This document shows, in pieces, positions 25,455 to 38,275 of a stretch of 64,000 bases of DNA. A program made the translations under genes and the position numbers. Source of the DNA: Liolophura sinensis (Eukaryota; Mollusca; Polyplacophora; Chitonida; Chitonidae). The notes under the pieces were generated by a model. It ran no database searches, had not been told where the DNA came from, and worked only from the letters and a program-made list of their open reading frames with translations. The stretch is taken from NCBI RefSeq assembly GCF_032854445.1, contig NC_088300.1, forward strand, positions 20,689,608-20,753,607, in the 5' to 3' direction. Position 1 is the stretch's first letter. Every line of letters begins with the position of its first letter.

Positions 25455-25640
25455 CTGAAAATATTGTTTAATTGAACAGTGGGAAATTTACACGTATCGA
25501 CAGATCACTTGAACTAATTGTGTGTTGAACAGTGGAAAATTTGCCGTATCGACAGATCACTTGAACAAATTGTGTATTGAACAGTGGAAACATTTGCAAG
25601 TATCGCTAGATCACCTGAAAACATTGTTTAACTGGGTAGT
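25443..25640. repeat. ~54-bp tandem array spanning the DNPH1 acceptor site
   Basis: Three to four units of about 54 bp with TTGAACAGTGG and TATCGACAGATCAC. On the minus strand each unit ends with TTTTCAG/GTGATC or a decayed form (TTCAAGTGATC). The innermost copy supplies the real 3' splice site and the first six bases of the first DNPH1 coding exon; the outermost copy near 25609 has an intact TTTTCAGGTGATC, while the middle copies have AG changed to AA. Confidence 0.8.
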
Positions 25641-28600
25641 GTAAATATTCGCACGTACCAATAGAAAATGAAACTGAAAGGTTTGTCTGAAAGTAACTCA
25701 AATACTAGTTGGTCGTAAAATATAACTTACGTAGCCTCGCCTTACCTAGTATATACTTAACTAAGACTGCAGGCATACAGCAGCAAACACTTACCCGAAC
25801 ACCGTGGCATAGGCAGGGTACTGAATGGCTAACCTGTCAAATGCCGGTACTTTTATACTGACTAACGACAGGCTGTAACACAGAGAGACTCTCCTGTAAG
25901 ACTGTCACAAACACTTTGCAATATACAATACAGTTTACAACAACTCAGGTCCCAAGAGTTCAGCTGTACTAAACACTGAAGTCACGTGATTGCCAGTAAC
26001 ACCCAAATCTATGCCAATAGCCCTTCAGTTTTACAAACAAAAAGAAACTGAAAGGGTGTATGGTAGTCCCCTGATGTAGACGGCATGGTGATCACGTAAC
26101 ATGGCAGAAGTCGCTATCGTAAACATTCACATTTTTGTTTGACAAAACCTGTTTTAGACTATGTTCTGATATATTTCGGTTTTTAACTTGAATGCACTAC
26201 TGCAAGCTCCAACCGTGTACGTGTATATATCACATGTGCAGAGAGTTGAGCATGTAAAACTAACTTGTAGTCCTAAAAGAGAAGTACAGCTGTGATAATA
26301 TGAATTTATTGTAAGACGTTTTCTATTGTCAGCCTAATTCCAGAAGCTGACTTCTGAAGGTTTTATATATATCTTCGCAGTATGCTTTTAGAAAACTCCC
26401 CTTTGGTTGAAAACTCTAGACCACGTAAAACACAGACTGTGAAATAGGTATCATTATAACTGAAACCTGAAAACTGTTCGAACAAATCATTTCAATATCA
26501 TAATCTTTAAAGTGTAGCAAAATATTAGCTATTTAGTGCTATTGTAATTATACTGCTGAAGCTACCGACAAGCGTCATCTTGATATAAGTCAACTTGAAC
26601 GTTTAGGAGTTTACTTGGGGCGGAGAGATCATTGACCCGCATGCTCTGACAACTGCTTAGAAGGTGTAGCGAAGGGGACAAAAGGAAGCAAAAGAAACAT
26701 CGGGGGCATTTTAAATAGAGGCTTTATCTTGCATTCAGCGTTGCGTGATCAAGATGCTAAGTGAGTACATGTAAGACACGGCAACTCAAGTATTAATGTA
26801 TCATGTTTCAAAAAAAAAAACAATTTGAATAACGAAAAGTGAACGTTTAGATTTTATTAAACAGAAAACTGAACTTTACCCGAAACGGACATTACCCGAA
26901 GATGTGGTTTGTTTTTGAAAAGATAAAGGACTTTTCTCACCCTCACCCCTAACTATCCAACAACCAAAGCTCGACAGGAACAGTGTGTAACGTCGGGGAT
27001 TGAGCGAAACTAAAGCGAGCAAAAGTGTCAACGATCAAATGCTTCATAATCTGAAAAGCCGTTTTGGGGACATCTACGAGGGGTTTTTTATGGTCTAAAT
27101 TAATTGAAGGGATCATGTGTGTGTAAGTGATCCTATCTTGGCCATGAAGAGGAAATTTCTAGATTCTCCTGATGTCAAGAAAGGCCTTTGATAAAGACCA
27201 CTTGTCTTCCTCAAATACATAGCAAGCAAATCTGTACTTCAACGGAGGGCAAGTTTGCCCGTAAGTTGTCAAATTTCGATCGTTTACATCCAGCAGGGAA
27301 TCCACCTATGAAATGCCATTTATAGAAGTGAAAAAACTTGGCAGGGTGTTAAGGAAGAATTAAATTAAAACAAAGTAAAATGTTATGTTACAACGAGGCA
27401 TTTCTCGTCTATGTAAGATGCAGTAGGCTGCATTTTACAAACAAAGCAATCACAGTTTGCCTTGCTGGTTCAGTGATGTGGGGACAACCTTAATTAAACA
27501 AAACTGAATCTTCAAATCAAGTCTGGCCTTTGGTTTTCACCACCTATAATTTACATTTGCAGTAAATCCATAGTATTTTTAGAAAGGTATTTTTTTGAAC
27601 GGTAAACGGTTACTGACAATCGTAAAACATGTCATATTTTCAGCGGGCAATGGCCAATGAGTCCGATTAGAAATATCTTTTCAGCATATACACCCCTTTC
27701 GTGATACACGCGAATACCTTAAATGGACCAGTTTACTTGACACGAATACCCATATTTTCAGTTGTTTCTGTTCACTTTATGTGTATTCTTGTCAGGTTCA
27801 TTTTTCACTGCACCCCATCATTTTATACATAGGTGTTTGCTGTTTACCCTCTGATATTTAGAAGGAGCACGTGCTGTAGCTATTTATCACCTCTGGAAGG
27901 AGCCTGTCATACCTGCATATACGCTGTGTCAGGTGCATAATATAAAGCATATGGATCTAGGTCGTGGAATGTTTAACGGCCGATCTCAATACATGGATGA
28001 AAGGGAATCCAAATGCCCAGGCCCATAAATCTATCTAGATGGCATAATGGCAGCCTTTGTGTCACTTTGTGTCTCTTTTCCAAGCAGGTGACACATATTC
28101 CATGTAAACATGTATTTCTCTTCACCTTTCAAAATGTATCAGTGCTGTAAAACAGGAAAACGCAGAGAGACGATGAAGTGCCACTTGAAGTTCTACGACT
28201 ATAATATCATTAACCAGTTTGCACACGATGTATGCGGCAAGAATGTGGGAAATCAAGCTGAGAGATATTCATATATCCCTCCTGTAACGTTACAGGGATA
28301 TTTGCTCCAAACCAATAAACTCGCATTCTTCGACAGGTAGCACCTATAAATTGTTCACCTTCATTTAAAAAAGAACTTGGTAAATCGGTTTCTGTAAAAG
28401 CACTAAAACATATTTCTCTGCATTACTGCAGTGTTTATAGTGCAGGCAACTCGATTTTTATTTTAAATATCTGTGCAATTTTTTTTAAGCTTTTTGAATT
28501 TCAAATTTGTGTTAAAGGAACACTGGGTAAGCATCAGCATACTGTTCCAATATTAACACACTACTTCCATATCAACATATTGCTCACATATTAGTATATT

Positions 28601-29659
28601 GTGCATATATTAGCATGTTATTGAAAACATATCAACATATACTGCTCACGTATCAAAATACTGCTCACATATCAACATTACGTTCACATATCATGATTCT
28701 GTAACAGTCCACATATCGGTATACCGTTACATATCAACATACTGCTCACACATGATTCACGGCATAAATGTACTTTCGCAAAACTTAGTAAATGATTTTT
28801 TGTAACATCTTCCATAAACCACGTCGTCTTATGAGGCTGCAACCCAGAAAACGCCATTTACGAAAAGAAAATTCTTGAAATTTTCTGAAAGTAGCCCAAT
28901 TCCTTTTTCCTAAGAAAAGTTCCAGCGGAATTCTTTGTCATTATATTCCCACTCTTGTTTTCACTGATGCCTAATAAGCACGATGTTTTTAATCAGAACT
29001 GTCACTTACATAAGCAGCTGAATATGATCTTAACAGGCCTCTGTATAGTAGTACGATGTGGATTTTTTATTATGACGAACGCTATACCAAAACTTAATAA
29101 TTTGTTACAATAGTCGTTTTAAAATATTACGTCATTTCAGAATTAAAATTATTTTGAAGAACTGAACGAACTGGGTTTCTAGTCAGCATGTAGGACACCT
29201 TGTCTCATGACACCATCTATGCATAGTGAGCTGACTAAATCTAATGTTAAAAAGAGCTCGGAATTAGCACATGAGTTATTCATAGATTGCTTTGGTTTAT
29301 ACTAAATCACAATCTGACAAGCCCATTCCTTGGTACTTGCTGGACATACTACGTATGTGTCATAAGCCTTGGAGCGCCATTATGTGCCTGGACCACCTAT
29401 ATTAGTGTCAACAAACTGGTTATGAATACATTGACCGTTAACACCGTAACGGGTGTCAACAAACCTGCTGGGTCTCATTATCATACTCTCGTCGCGTGTT
29501 CATTCTTGCGGGACTTCTCCATGCCAAGATTTTAGCAACGACAGTATCCGATCCATCTACTATGGTCTAGCTCATCGTCAGCTCAGAATTGTCACTTGTA
29601 AGGTTCTTCCAATTCATTTAACAACCTGCTTAACTTATATTGCTTCCTCTCTCGTCAAA
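25641..29659. other. gene-free stretch
   Basis: No exon with family similarity is seen. It probably contains the DNPH1 promoter and first non-coding exon in its first few hundred bases. A perfect 14-bp palindrome (CTGTAACGTTACAG) sits at 28282-28295, and a loose CATATCAACATA-type short tandem repeat at 28545-28765. Otherwise unique AT-rich sequence. Confidence 0.45.
28545..28765. repeat. degenerate short tandem repeat
   Basis: Repeated variants of CACATATCAACATACTGCT with a period near 20-25 bp, about nine copies with many changes. No coding or RNA structure is evident. Confidence 0.6.
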
Positions 29660-29990
29660 CAACCTGCGGATGGTTATGGGTTTCCCATTCCAACCATAAT
29701 GCTGGTCGCCGTCGTGTAAGTCAAAGCTCAGTTGGTTAGCGCAGCGTAATGACCCAGTGCCTCTCACCAGTGCGGTTGCACGTGGGAAGGTCTGCAGCAA
29801 CCTGCGGATGATCGTGGATATCCCCTGGGCTGTGCCCGGTTTCCTCCCACCACAATGCTGGCCGCCGTCGTATAAGTGAAATATTCTTGACAGCGGCGTA
29901 AAACACCAATCAAATAAATAAAAATAATAATAAATGTAAGTCAAATATTCTTGAGTATGGCGTAAAAAACGAATCAAATAAATAGATAAT
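29660..29990 (+). mobile_element. tRNA-like SINE, overlapping copies
   Basis: A truncated body at 29660-29725, then a longer copy from about 29726 (AAGCTCAGTTGGTTAGCGCA, A-box-like, then GCGTAATGACCCAG) to 29935 with CGGTTTCCTCCCACCACAAT, GCCGCCGTCGTATAAGTGAA and a tail AACACCAATCAAATAAATAA, followed by a second tail copy at 29936-29990. The arrangement suggests insertion beside or into an older copy. Confidence 0.8.
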
Positions 29991-30288
29991 TTATAATGAC
30001 TCGAAATTTTACATTCACCTGATCCAAAAACAGAAAACGTTACCAACAGAAAGTGAAATGAATTCCGCAAAACGCCTACAAAACTCACTGATTCTGCTGC
30101 GGTTTTAAATCAGGAGGATTGTTCATGAAGCTGCTGGATATTTTTAACAGTTTGTAGCATATAGAATTTCTAAATAGAGAAGCGGGCTGTTGTCGCTTTA
30201 AGTCACCCCAGATGTGGATTCCCTGCTCAGACAGGGAATTTTCAAGATTCTCCTGTTACTTTGTCCTCTGGGTCTTAGCGCTCTTCCG

Positions 30289-30340
30289 ACCTACGGCCGA
30301 AGAGGAAGCCAGCATGAACTGGGATTGAACGCTTGGGCGT
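30289..30340 (-). mobile_element. SINE fragment
   Basis: ACGGCCGAAGAGGAAGCCAG and CATGAACTGGGATTGAAC match the complement of the middle part of the SINE family, between its B-box-like block and body. Head and tail are absent. A poly-C run follows at about 30380-30396. Confidence 0.55.
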
Positions 30341-30655
30341 GGAAACCCTCTCTTCTACGAAGACCCAAGCACCCTCCACCCCCCCCACCCCCCCGGCCCA
30401 CATTTTTAACTGTTAAACTTGGATGGGCTAGAGCCCGTTTATGCAACACGGGTTTTGCTATAATTAATAGGACAATATAGCCTAGACTCGCTAACATTCG
30501 CTGTTTATTGGTGTGAATGAGACCTCATAGTTAATCATCAACACTGCAAGCCGTTAATATATCAGTTAATATATCAGCAGTTTGGTTATATACCATCCGT
30601 ATTACAGTTATATATCGTCAGTATTGCCATTTAAGTGATGTACGTGATGTATTGG

Positions 30656-30770
30656 AAAGCCGTACATGGGTAGGTCTGCCAGCAACCTGTGGATGGTCGT
30701 GGATTTCCCGGGGTCCTGCCCGTTTCCTCCCACCATAATGTTGGCCACCGTCGTCAAATAAATAAATAGA
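30656..30770 (+). mobile_element. SINE, 5'-truncated
   Basis: Body and tail of the tRNA-like SINE: CCGTACATGGGTAGGTCTGC, CAACCTGTGGATGGTCGTGG, TTTCCTCCCACCATAATG, then a shortened tail GTCGTCAAATAAATAAATA that lacks the ATATTCTTGAGTACGGCG block. Confidence 0.75.
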
Positions 30771-30952
30771 CTTATTGGAATGATGAGTGACAACAACCAC
30801 GATGCACAATCCTGGCATTGGATACCAAAATTTGTAGATTCCTCACGCCAGTTGACACTGTCATTGCACTAATGATGTGGTTGGTGGTCAGCCGTTACAG
30901 GGCCTCTTTTTTCTTATTATTCTTCATTCAGGACGAAACCCATCATTCGGAT

Positions 30953-31050
30953 CTGCCCGGTTTCCTTCCACCATAATGGTGGCCGCCGTCGTATAAGTGA
31001 AATATTCTTGAGTACGGCGTAAAACACCAATCAAATAAATAAATAAATTA
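30953..31050 (+). mobile_element. SINE, 3' part
   Basis: A well preserved 3' half: CGGTTTCCTTCCACCATAAT, GCCGCCGTCGTATAAGTGAA, ATATTCTTGAGTACGGCG and AAAACACCAATCAAATAAAT. It is the closest to a consensus tail in the window. Confidence 0.8.
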
Positions 31051-33018
31051 TTCGTGAAACCAGCCATGGCACCTGCACATATATATATACTTCTGACTGC
31101 TTATAATCAAACAGTTCACCATGTACTCAATCATGTACGGACTCATTTTAGCCCAAGACGTGTTTGGTGAGTGCATTGCAGACAACCATGTAGGCCTAAG
31201 CGAATGCTCACGATAGAATATAAAAATAAACAAAGCTGTTCGGACATCATACATTTAAACAGTTCGGCTGGGGTGGAGTAACGAAGTAAGCCTAGTACTG
31301 GTGCAGTACAGTAATATTGCCTTGTCTAATTCATGCGTGTGCCAAGTCTTGGATAGGCATACATTTCACAGTTTTCACGACTACATAACGCCACTGAGTA
31401 CATAATGACCGTCGATCTCATTGTGGTATTACCATAAGTATTAATATGTTGCCCGGGCAATCCTGAAGGGTGGGTAATTATCGCCCATTACCTGACCCAT
31501 CTGTTAACTACGGAACCTACCTTTGACAGCTCATGTCAATTTTCGAACTCAATAAATAACCCGTGGATAATTTCAACCTACTTAATGACCCGGGTTTTCA
31601 TGAAAGTCTCTTTATTCTTGCCCACGCTAAAGATACAAAATTTCACAGGACATTAGCGCCGAATAAAAGCTGTTATCAGCTAGTCAGAACTAACTCTTAC
31701 GGTAGTGTAAGATTGAATGCCGACATTTTGTCAACATACAACAATGTTGAATAACTCTTCAGAGAGCATCGTCCCCCATATAATACGAATTCATAAAGGC
31801 ATTCCAGAAAATTCAGTTTAAATCCTCTCCGGTTCGTGGTAAAAAGGCTCTATTCAGTGGTAGGTTCGGAAAGAAAAGAGATTCCAAACTCAAACTGTTT
31901 ACTTAAGTGTTACCTGGACTACACGCAAGGCTCATACGTTACATCATTTACACCCGATGTGGGAAGTACCTGATTAAGGAATATAGTTCCCCGCATCTTA
32001 AGCAGGACGCAACAGTTAAGGGCAAATTCGCAATATCTGCGACATCCGAGTACGATATTGCTTACTTTTGTTAAGTATAATTATAACCTAAACATCAAAT
32101 GCAAACAAACTGGACAATATACCGTCCCACCCTCGACTTTGTTCCTTATCTTACCGTAATTGATTTATGACCCTCATGTCTGCTAGCCCGTCTTTTAAAA
32201 TAAAATACAACACCAGATCAAATGTAAATGCATCGTTAAAGTATCCCACGAGAAGTGTGAAAAGCATAATTTTTTTGTCTTTGTAATATTGCTTAACTAA
32301 GATGTCGTTGTTGAAAGTAGGCAAAATCGCGCACATTGACAAAATCGAATGCGCCACCTTGTTGACAATTTTGATCAATCAGTTATCTCTGCAACCCCGG
32401 GGAAGAAGCCGTTTTAGCTTACGTCACCACAACACTCGTTTGCCTTGTAACCATAAGTGCGTGGGGGTACGAGTGACATTCTATGGCCTTGTCATAATTC
32501 CATATTAAAAATTGGTTTATTGATTTACCAAGTACGTCATAAATAAATGACTGTGTGCGTTTAGGTCTTTTCCACACCTCTTCTTGGACAACTGAATAAC
32601 GGTTATATTATATGGTGTCTTTTTCTTTCAACCGTTCAGCTCGGGCGATCGTACACAGACTTTTGTGTAGTCTTGCACGCACGTCCCATGTTAAAAGACA
32701 GGATGTCAGACACTTGACCGACCGTCAAACCACTCCACAGAACCACAGAGTGATAGAACGATTAACTTATAAAGCCGCTTATTATCACATCTAGTGATAG
32801 GTCTATCGTCGTTTCTACTCCGATAAGCGCTGTGATGTAACATTAAGCGATGGCAAAATGTTTCGCTCGTGAAATCACAGGTAATTTTCATTTAAATCTT
32901 GGGATGATCGGAGTAAATCGGCTGCAACAGACCACAATCGAAAGATCGTGACGAATCGCAGAGGTTGTAGGTAATCAAGGAGCTGTGGTGTGAACTGGAA
33001 TTACTGCCAAACATATAA
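31051..33018. other. gene-free stretch
   Basis: No recognised exon, RNA gene or repeat. The last few hundred bases may be 5' untranslated sequence of the LINE that follows. Confidence 0.4.
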
Positions 33019-36000
33019 TTGAATCAGAAAGTGCGTTATTCACTTTGTAGCACTTGTTCTAGATGGCAGACTAGAGAAGTCAAAAATGAGGGCGGTACCA
33101 GTACCAAAAAACGCAAGCGTCGAAACAGGAACAAATCTAAAGTGAACATGACACCAGAATCGATGAATTTGTGCACCTCGGAGCGCACTTCAAATCCTAG
33201 AAATTTACAACAGCAACTAGACTAGAGAGGCTCTGCACGCTGACATCTGTATGGCCATAACATAATGTACTCCCGACCTAATCATAGTCTAATGTTCTCC
33301 ACTCCAGCTCAGGCTGGGCCAGACACAACACTTTTCCCACTGTTGGGAAGATTAGAACATCGCTTGTTTCGCATTGACGCCCAGGTTACTTCCCTAGAAA
33401 CAATCAAAGGCGCATCAATGAGTCCGGAATGAAAGATCTGAGTAGAGCAGTACAGGAGCTCGAAGTTAACACTCAGAGCAACAGTGAAATATTTGATGAT
33501 ATTAAACGAGACAATGTGAAAACGAGAGATGAACTGAATGGTGTCAAAAACGAGTTGGCGGAAGTTGAGAACATCAAACGCGAAAATCAACAGCTGAAAC
33601 TTGAGGTACAAAAGTTAAACAAGACACACTTTACAATGAGAGGTGACTTGCTCTTTCTTGGATTACGGGAACATTGAGAAAACACCGAAAACCTTATAAA
33701 ACATTTCTTGAAAGAAAAATTAGAAATGGAATATGACATCGGCTTTGAGAGAGTCCATCGAATATGTCGTCCACCTCCTGAGCATGCTCGATCTCTCCCA
33801 ATCGTTGCCAAATTTTCTATCTATAAATCAAGGGAATTAGTGAGAAAGATAACGAGGGAAAATTGTGCGGATCAAACTATAGCGTTGGGGAACGTTTCTC
33901 GGCTGAAGTTGTAGAAATGCGTCGCCAGCTTTACCCTATCATGAGACAAGCTAGAAATGAGAGCCACGTGGCCAGGCTTGTCACTGATAAGTTGTACGTA
34001 AACAATCTGCTATATAGGGAGAAAAGTGTGACACAGAACGAGTTGTCTATGCTTACTAGGTCAGCATACTAAAGGCATCAATCCAAAACCTCGACCAAAG
34101 AATCTTTGCCGTACACAAGACGGACCTCGATGCTTCAGCCGTGCATTAGAAGCTCTAGATTGTACACAAATAGGAGTCTTCCTCCAGAAATAGCGGCGTT
34201 AAGCCATAATTTTTCATTCATTCCTGAAGAAGTTGTGCAGGGGTGTAACAGAAACAGACTGTATGAGTTAATGAAAACGTACAGTGAAAAAAGATGAAAA
34301 ACATTTCTTATCAGTAATGTTTTCTATCTGAATCAAAAAGTGCTGCGCTTGATAGATTTAACATAAAAGTCAAAATGTCCACAAACAATCATGTTTCAGA
34401 CTGAGTTGGATTAATCACTTTAAATTCACTTTTTTCGGATAAGAAATCTTTTCCTCTGTCCAATGCCTTGCCCTTACAACCAACCAATGACTTCCAACAC
34501 CCAGGTTTCCGTAATTAAAGCCACCAAGCCACTATGACATCAAATTAAGGAGCAAGACGTTAGTTAAACGCCCTTGGTACCCCCTGACAGATAAATGGGA
34601 GAGTGAACGTTCCTCTGAAAGAATCAAGTCTTGCAGTTTCCTTTGGTGTCCCCTATTGTGTGCCAATTGGAATTTATCAGTGATCTTTAAACTTAAAGTC
34701 AACAGTCAATTGTTAACACAACCGCGATAGAATGCCCTAAAATGTTACAAAACATAAACTGTATGCCTTCTGTCATTTTCTGTCTGCAAAGAAAATTGCT
34801 GGTGCAGTCCTTCTCGCCCCTGTAACTCACACCTCTCCCAACCCAGAGATTGCTAAAATGTCATCTTTTATCAACAAATTTGCCATTATGTGTGAGAAGA
34901 ATATCTTGAAATAGTTAAGGAAGCATTCCTAAAGGTAAACACTCTTTTCCTGAGTTGACATAACGCTGTTATTGTGTAACTGTTAACAATATATGCGTTA
35001 GCACACTGAACAATAGGTACGTTAATTAAAGGGATCATAAACCATATAAAGCTACCCTTCTGCGAGAGCTATCATATTGAAACATGAACTAGACATGTAC
35101 CAACTTAAAAATAGCACTGAGATTTTGCCACCCATGGTGGTATCAATATGTGAAATTTTTGTGCCTTGGCCCATGGACTATCCATAGCCTCATAAAGGAA
35201 TGCGAATCACAGACATAACAGATGACGACAGCAGAAAGACAGCGAGTCGCTTCACTTCTAACGGGGCGAAGGTCGCCCAGTGTCGTGGAACTATTTGACC
35301 AGTACTGGCACTGCAAGCCAGTTGGGGGCCGAATTCAATCTGTGTGAACTAAATGTGTGCGGAATAAAATCTAAATTACTTTCTCCAGACTTCGAATTAT
35401 TTGCTAATAAATTCGATGCCGTCTATGTTACAGAATCAAACATATGCATTACAGACGTAGTTCACATTAAACATTTTAATGTATTGCACAAAAGATCAGA
35501 TAGAAAGGGCGAAAAATCTGTTATCTCAGTACTTTATAAAAAAAGTTATTCACCGAAAACTTATTCACCGAAGTACCAACAGATTGTCCATGTGTTCTCT
35601 GGATGAAAGGGTCGAAAAAAGTTATTCGCAGGCAACATTCTCTTTGGCTGTGCTTACGTTCCTCCAGAAGATTCCAATTATGTTGACAGTGACTGTTTTA
35701 CGGACATACAAAATTACCTCATCCGAGAGTCATCCACTTATACTTATATTTGTATTATGGGTTCCTTCAAAAGAATCAGAATTTATTACTAATACAGATA
35801 CTGAAACCCTAGAAAATGTATTCAATGATATAATAAATTTAGAAAATACACTTACCAAGTCTGATCCAGTTCTATTGAAGCAGAGTGTAAATACAATAAT
35901 GAGCACCATAGAACAGAATTTTCACTTAGCGGCGGAAAAAACCGTTTCGCTCACACGATAAACGAAATTCGAAAAGGGTAAAGAAAAGCAAGCCATGGTA

Positions 36001-38275
36001 TACGGCTGTATGTGCTCAGAAGAGAAAAGAATTCTTTGTTGAGAAATAGAGATACCGTCTACACCGTTGTGATGTAAATAAAGAGAAACTGGTGGAAGCC
36101 GGTGAAATGTACAAAAATGTTCTCAAACGAACACATGCAGATTACAAACATAAACATGTGGAAGAAATCAGAAGTCTTCATGCAAACGATCCAAGGGAGT
36201 TTTGGAAACTTCTTATTAAAATTGATAGAAAGAAAACCTCTTTACTTTATAAATATAAATGCACTTGGCCCTGATGTCTGAGCACAATTAGAGACACCGG
36301 AGCATCGACCTAACGATGTGCTAGATTACCCCATCACAACAGAAGAAATTACTTTTGCAATTCAGAAATTGAAAAATAATAAGGCATCGGGTGTAAATGA
36401 TATTCTAAATGAATACATTAAATGCACATGTGACATAATACTGCCTATACATATCCAGTTTTAATGTTATATTTGACTCCGGGTGTTTACCCGAGAGTGG
36501 TGTAGTTGGAATTATTCGCCCCATATATAAGAATAAAGAATCAAATGCTGACACTCCAAATTGTGGGCCAATTACTATTTTAGTTGCCTAGGTAAACTAT
36601 TTACATCCGTTGTTAACAACAGACAATCTACATTTTGAGTCACATTCATGCATATCGGAGGCACAGACAGGTTTTAGAAAGGGTTATTCGTCATCAGGTA
36701 ATATTTTCGTCTTACACTCTCTTATTTTTTTAACCTGAATAGAAAGAAAAGATTATTTTGCGTTATTTGATGACTTTTCGCAAGCCTTTGACAGTTTGAG
36801 CGTGATGAACTGTGGCAAAAATTGTGGGATGTCTAGAATTACACAAATGCTTGATGTTCGCAATATATATAACGCTATTAAGTTATGTATTCAAATGGAA
36901 AACAGTATAGTGAGTATTTTATGTGTCAGTGAGGCGTGGGACAAGGGAAAAACTCCCGTATTTTATTTTCATTGTAATTGAACGATTTTGAAATTCTTTT
37001 ACTGAAGAATAATATAACTGGACTTACCTACATTTCTGAAGAAACTGAAATAGAATTACATATGTATATACTCATCTTTATAATGTTTTACGCTGATGAC
37101 ACAACTATTCTAGCTGAAACTGAAAATTATCTCACTCATGATAAGACAAAAATTATGTTATTTAGTAAACGCAAACGTAGAGCACGTGTACCTGTTTTTA
37201 AATTTAGAGCTCGGAAATTGAAATTGTCGATACATATCGTAATTTGGGTGTTGAAATGAAGTTTAATGGCTCGTTTTTGAATGCTAGAAAGCTCTTAAAT
37301 AATCAGTTCAGTAAAGCAGTGTTTGCCTTGACACGTAATGCTACAAATTTATCGCAACCTTTAAACTGCAGCCTTAAACTTTTTGATCAAATGATTCGAC
37401 CAATTTGTTTTGTATTGTGAAATTTGGGGTTTTGAAAAATTACAATAATGCAAAAATTCTTTCTTAGATTTTTGGGAAACCTACTCGGCTTAAAATCGAG
37501 TACAGCAAATTATGAGGTTTGTAGCGAAGTGGGCGTTTTCCCATTTAAGTTCATGTTTATAGCGAAACGAAGCTGTGTGATATAATATATAGACATTTGT
37601 TTGTTATGAATAACGTTTGTAAATTCCCATGGCTTGAATGTGTTAAAATATCCTCAATAATGCTGGCTATGGTTGTATTTGCAACAATCAATTTGTAATC
37701 AATGCTGTAAGTTTTTTATCCTCCTTTCAACAATGCATAAAAGATCAGTTTCTACAAAAATGGCACGCCGATATATCCCTATCATCTAAAGATGTTACTA
37801 CAAAATATTTAAAACAAATTTTGAGTTTGAGTTCTATCTGTCGCATTTTCGCTAAAATGTACGTAAATTATGATCTAATGTAGAAGCAGAAAATCACCAC
37901 TTACCTATTGAGCTGGGAAGATGATTAAAGGTGGATAGGCGAGAGCGGTTGTGTAAAAATTGCGAAATCAACAGCATTGGTGATGAATACCACTTTATAA
38001 TGGTTTGCCCTAAACTACATAATTTACGCAAGAAATACATACCCCAAAATATCAGACAGAGACCTAGTGTATATAAACCACAACAGTTATTCCAGTTTGA
38101 GGACATTAAAAATTATATAATGTATATAGGCTTTTTAATGAAGGAGCGTCCATCTATAATGTTTAATATTTGCTATTTGCTGGTAATATTTATTATTCCG
38201 TCATCAATGTAAATTCACGTGTTTACCTTTGGTGCCATTTTGTACGGCCGGAGTGAAATAAAGTATGAATGAATG
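33019..38275 (+). mobile_element. decayed L1-like non-LTR retrotransposon (two ORFs)
   Basis: ORF1 remnants: a basic stretch KKRKRRNRNKSK at about 33110, a coiled coil at 33429-33640 (NELAEVENIKRENQQLKLEV), and an L1 ORF1p-like RNA-binding part with FERVHRICRPP, IVAKFSIYKSRELV and a final ARNESHVARLVTDKLYVN (33708-34072). ORF2 remnants: an endonuclease-like start NLCELNVCGIKSKLLSPDFE with VYVTESNI (35330-35470); reverse transcriptase with IQKLKNNKASGVND (36360), ISEAQTGFRKGYSSSG (36655-36702), FDDFSQAFDS (36768) and the catalytic YADDTT (about 37088-37105); and a C-terminal CCHC-type block with CKNCEINSIGDEYHFIMVC (37950-38020). The 3' end has AATAAAGTATGAATGAATGA, a short-repeat tail. Many frameshifts and stops make it inactive. 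Clade assignment (L1/Tx1-like) is inference from ORF1. Confidence 0.85.

Noticed and set aside
28282-28295. Perfect 14-bp palindrome CTGTAACGTTACAG
   Set aside because: Short palindromes of this size are expected occasionally in 64 kb, and no gene context gives it a role.
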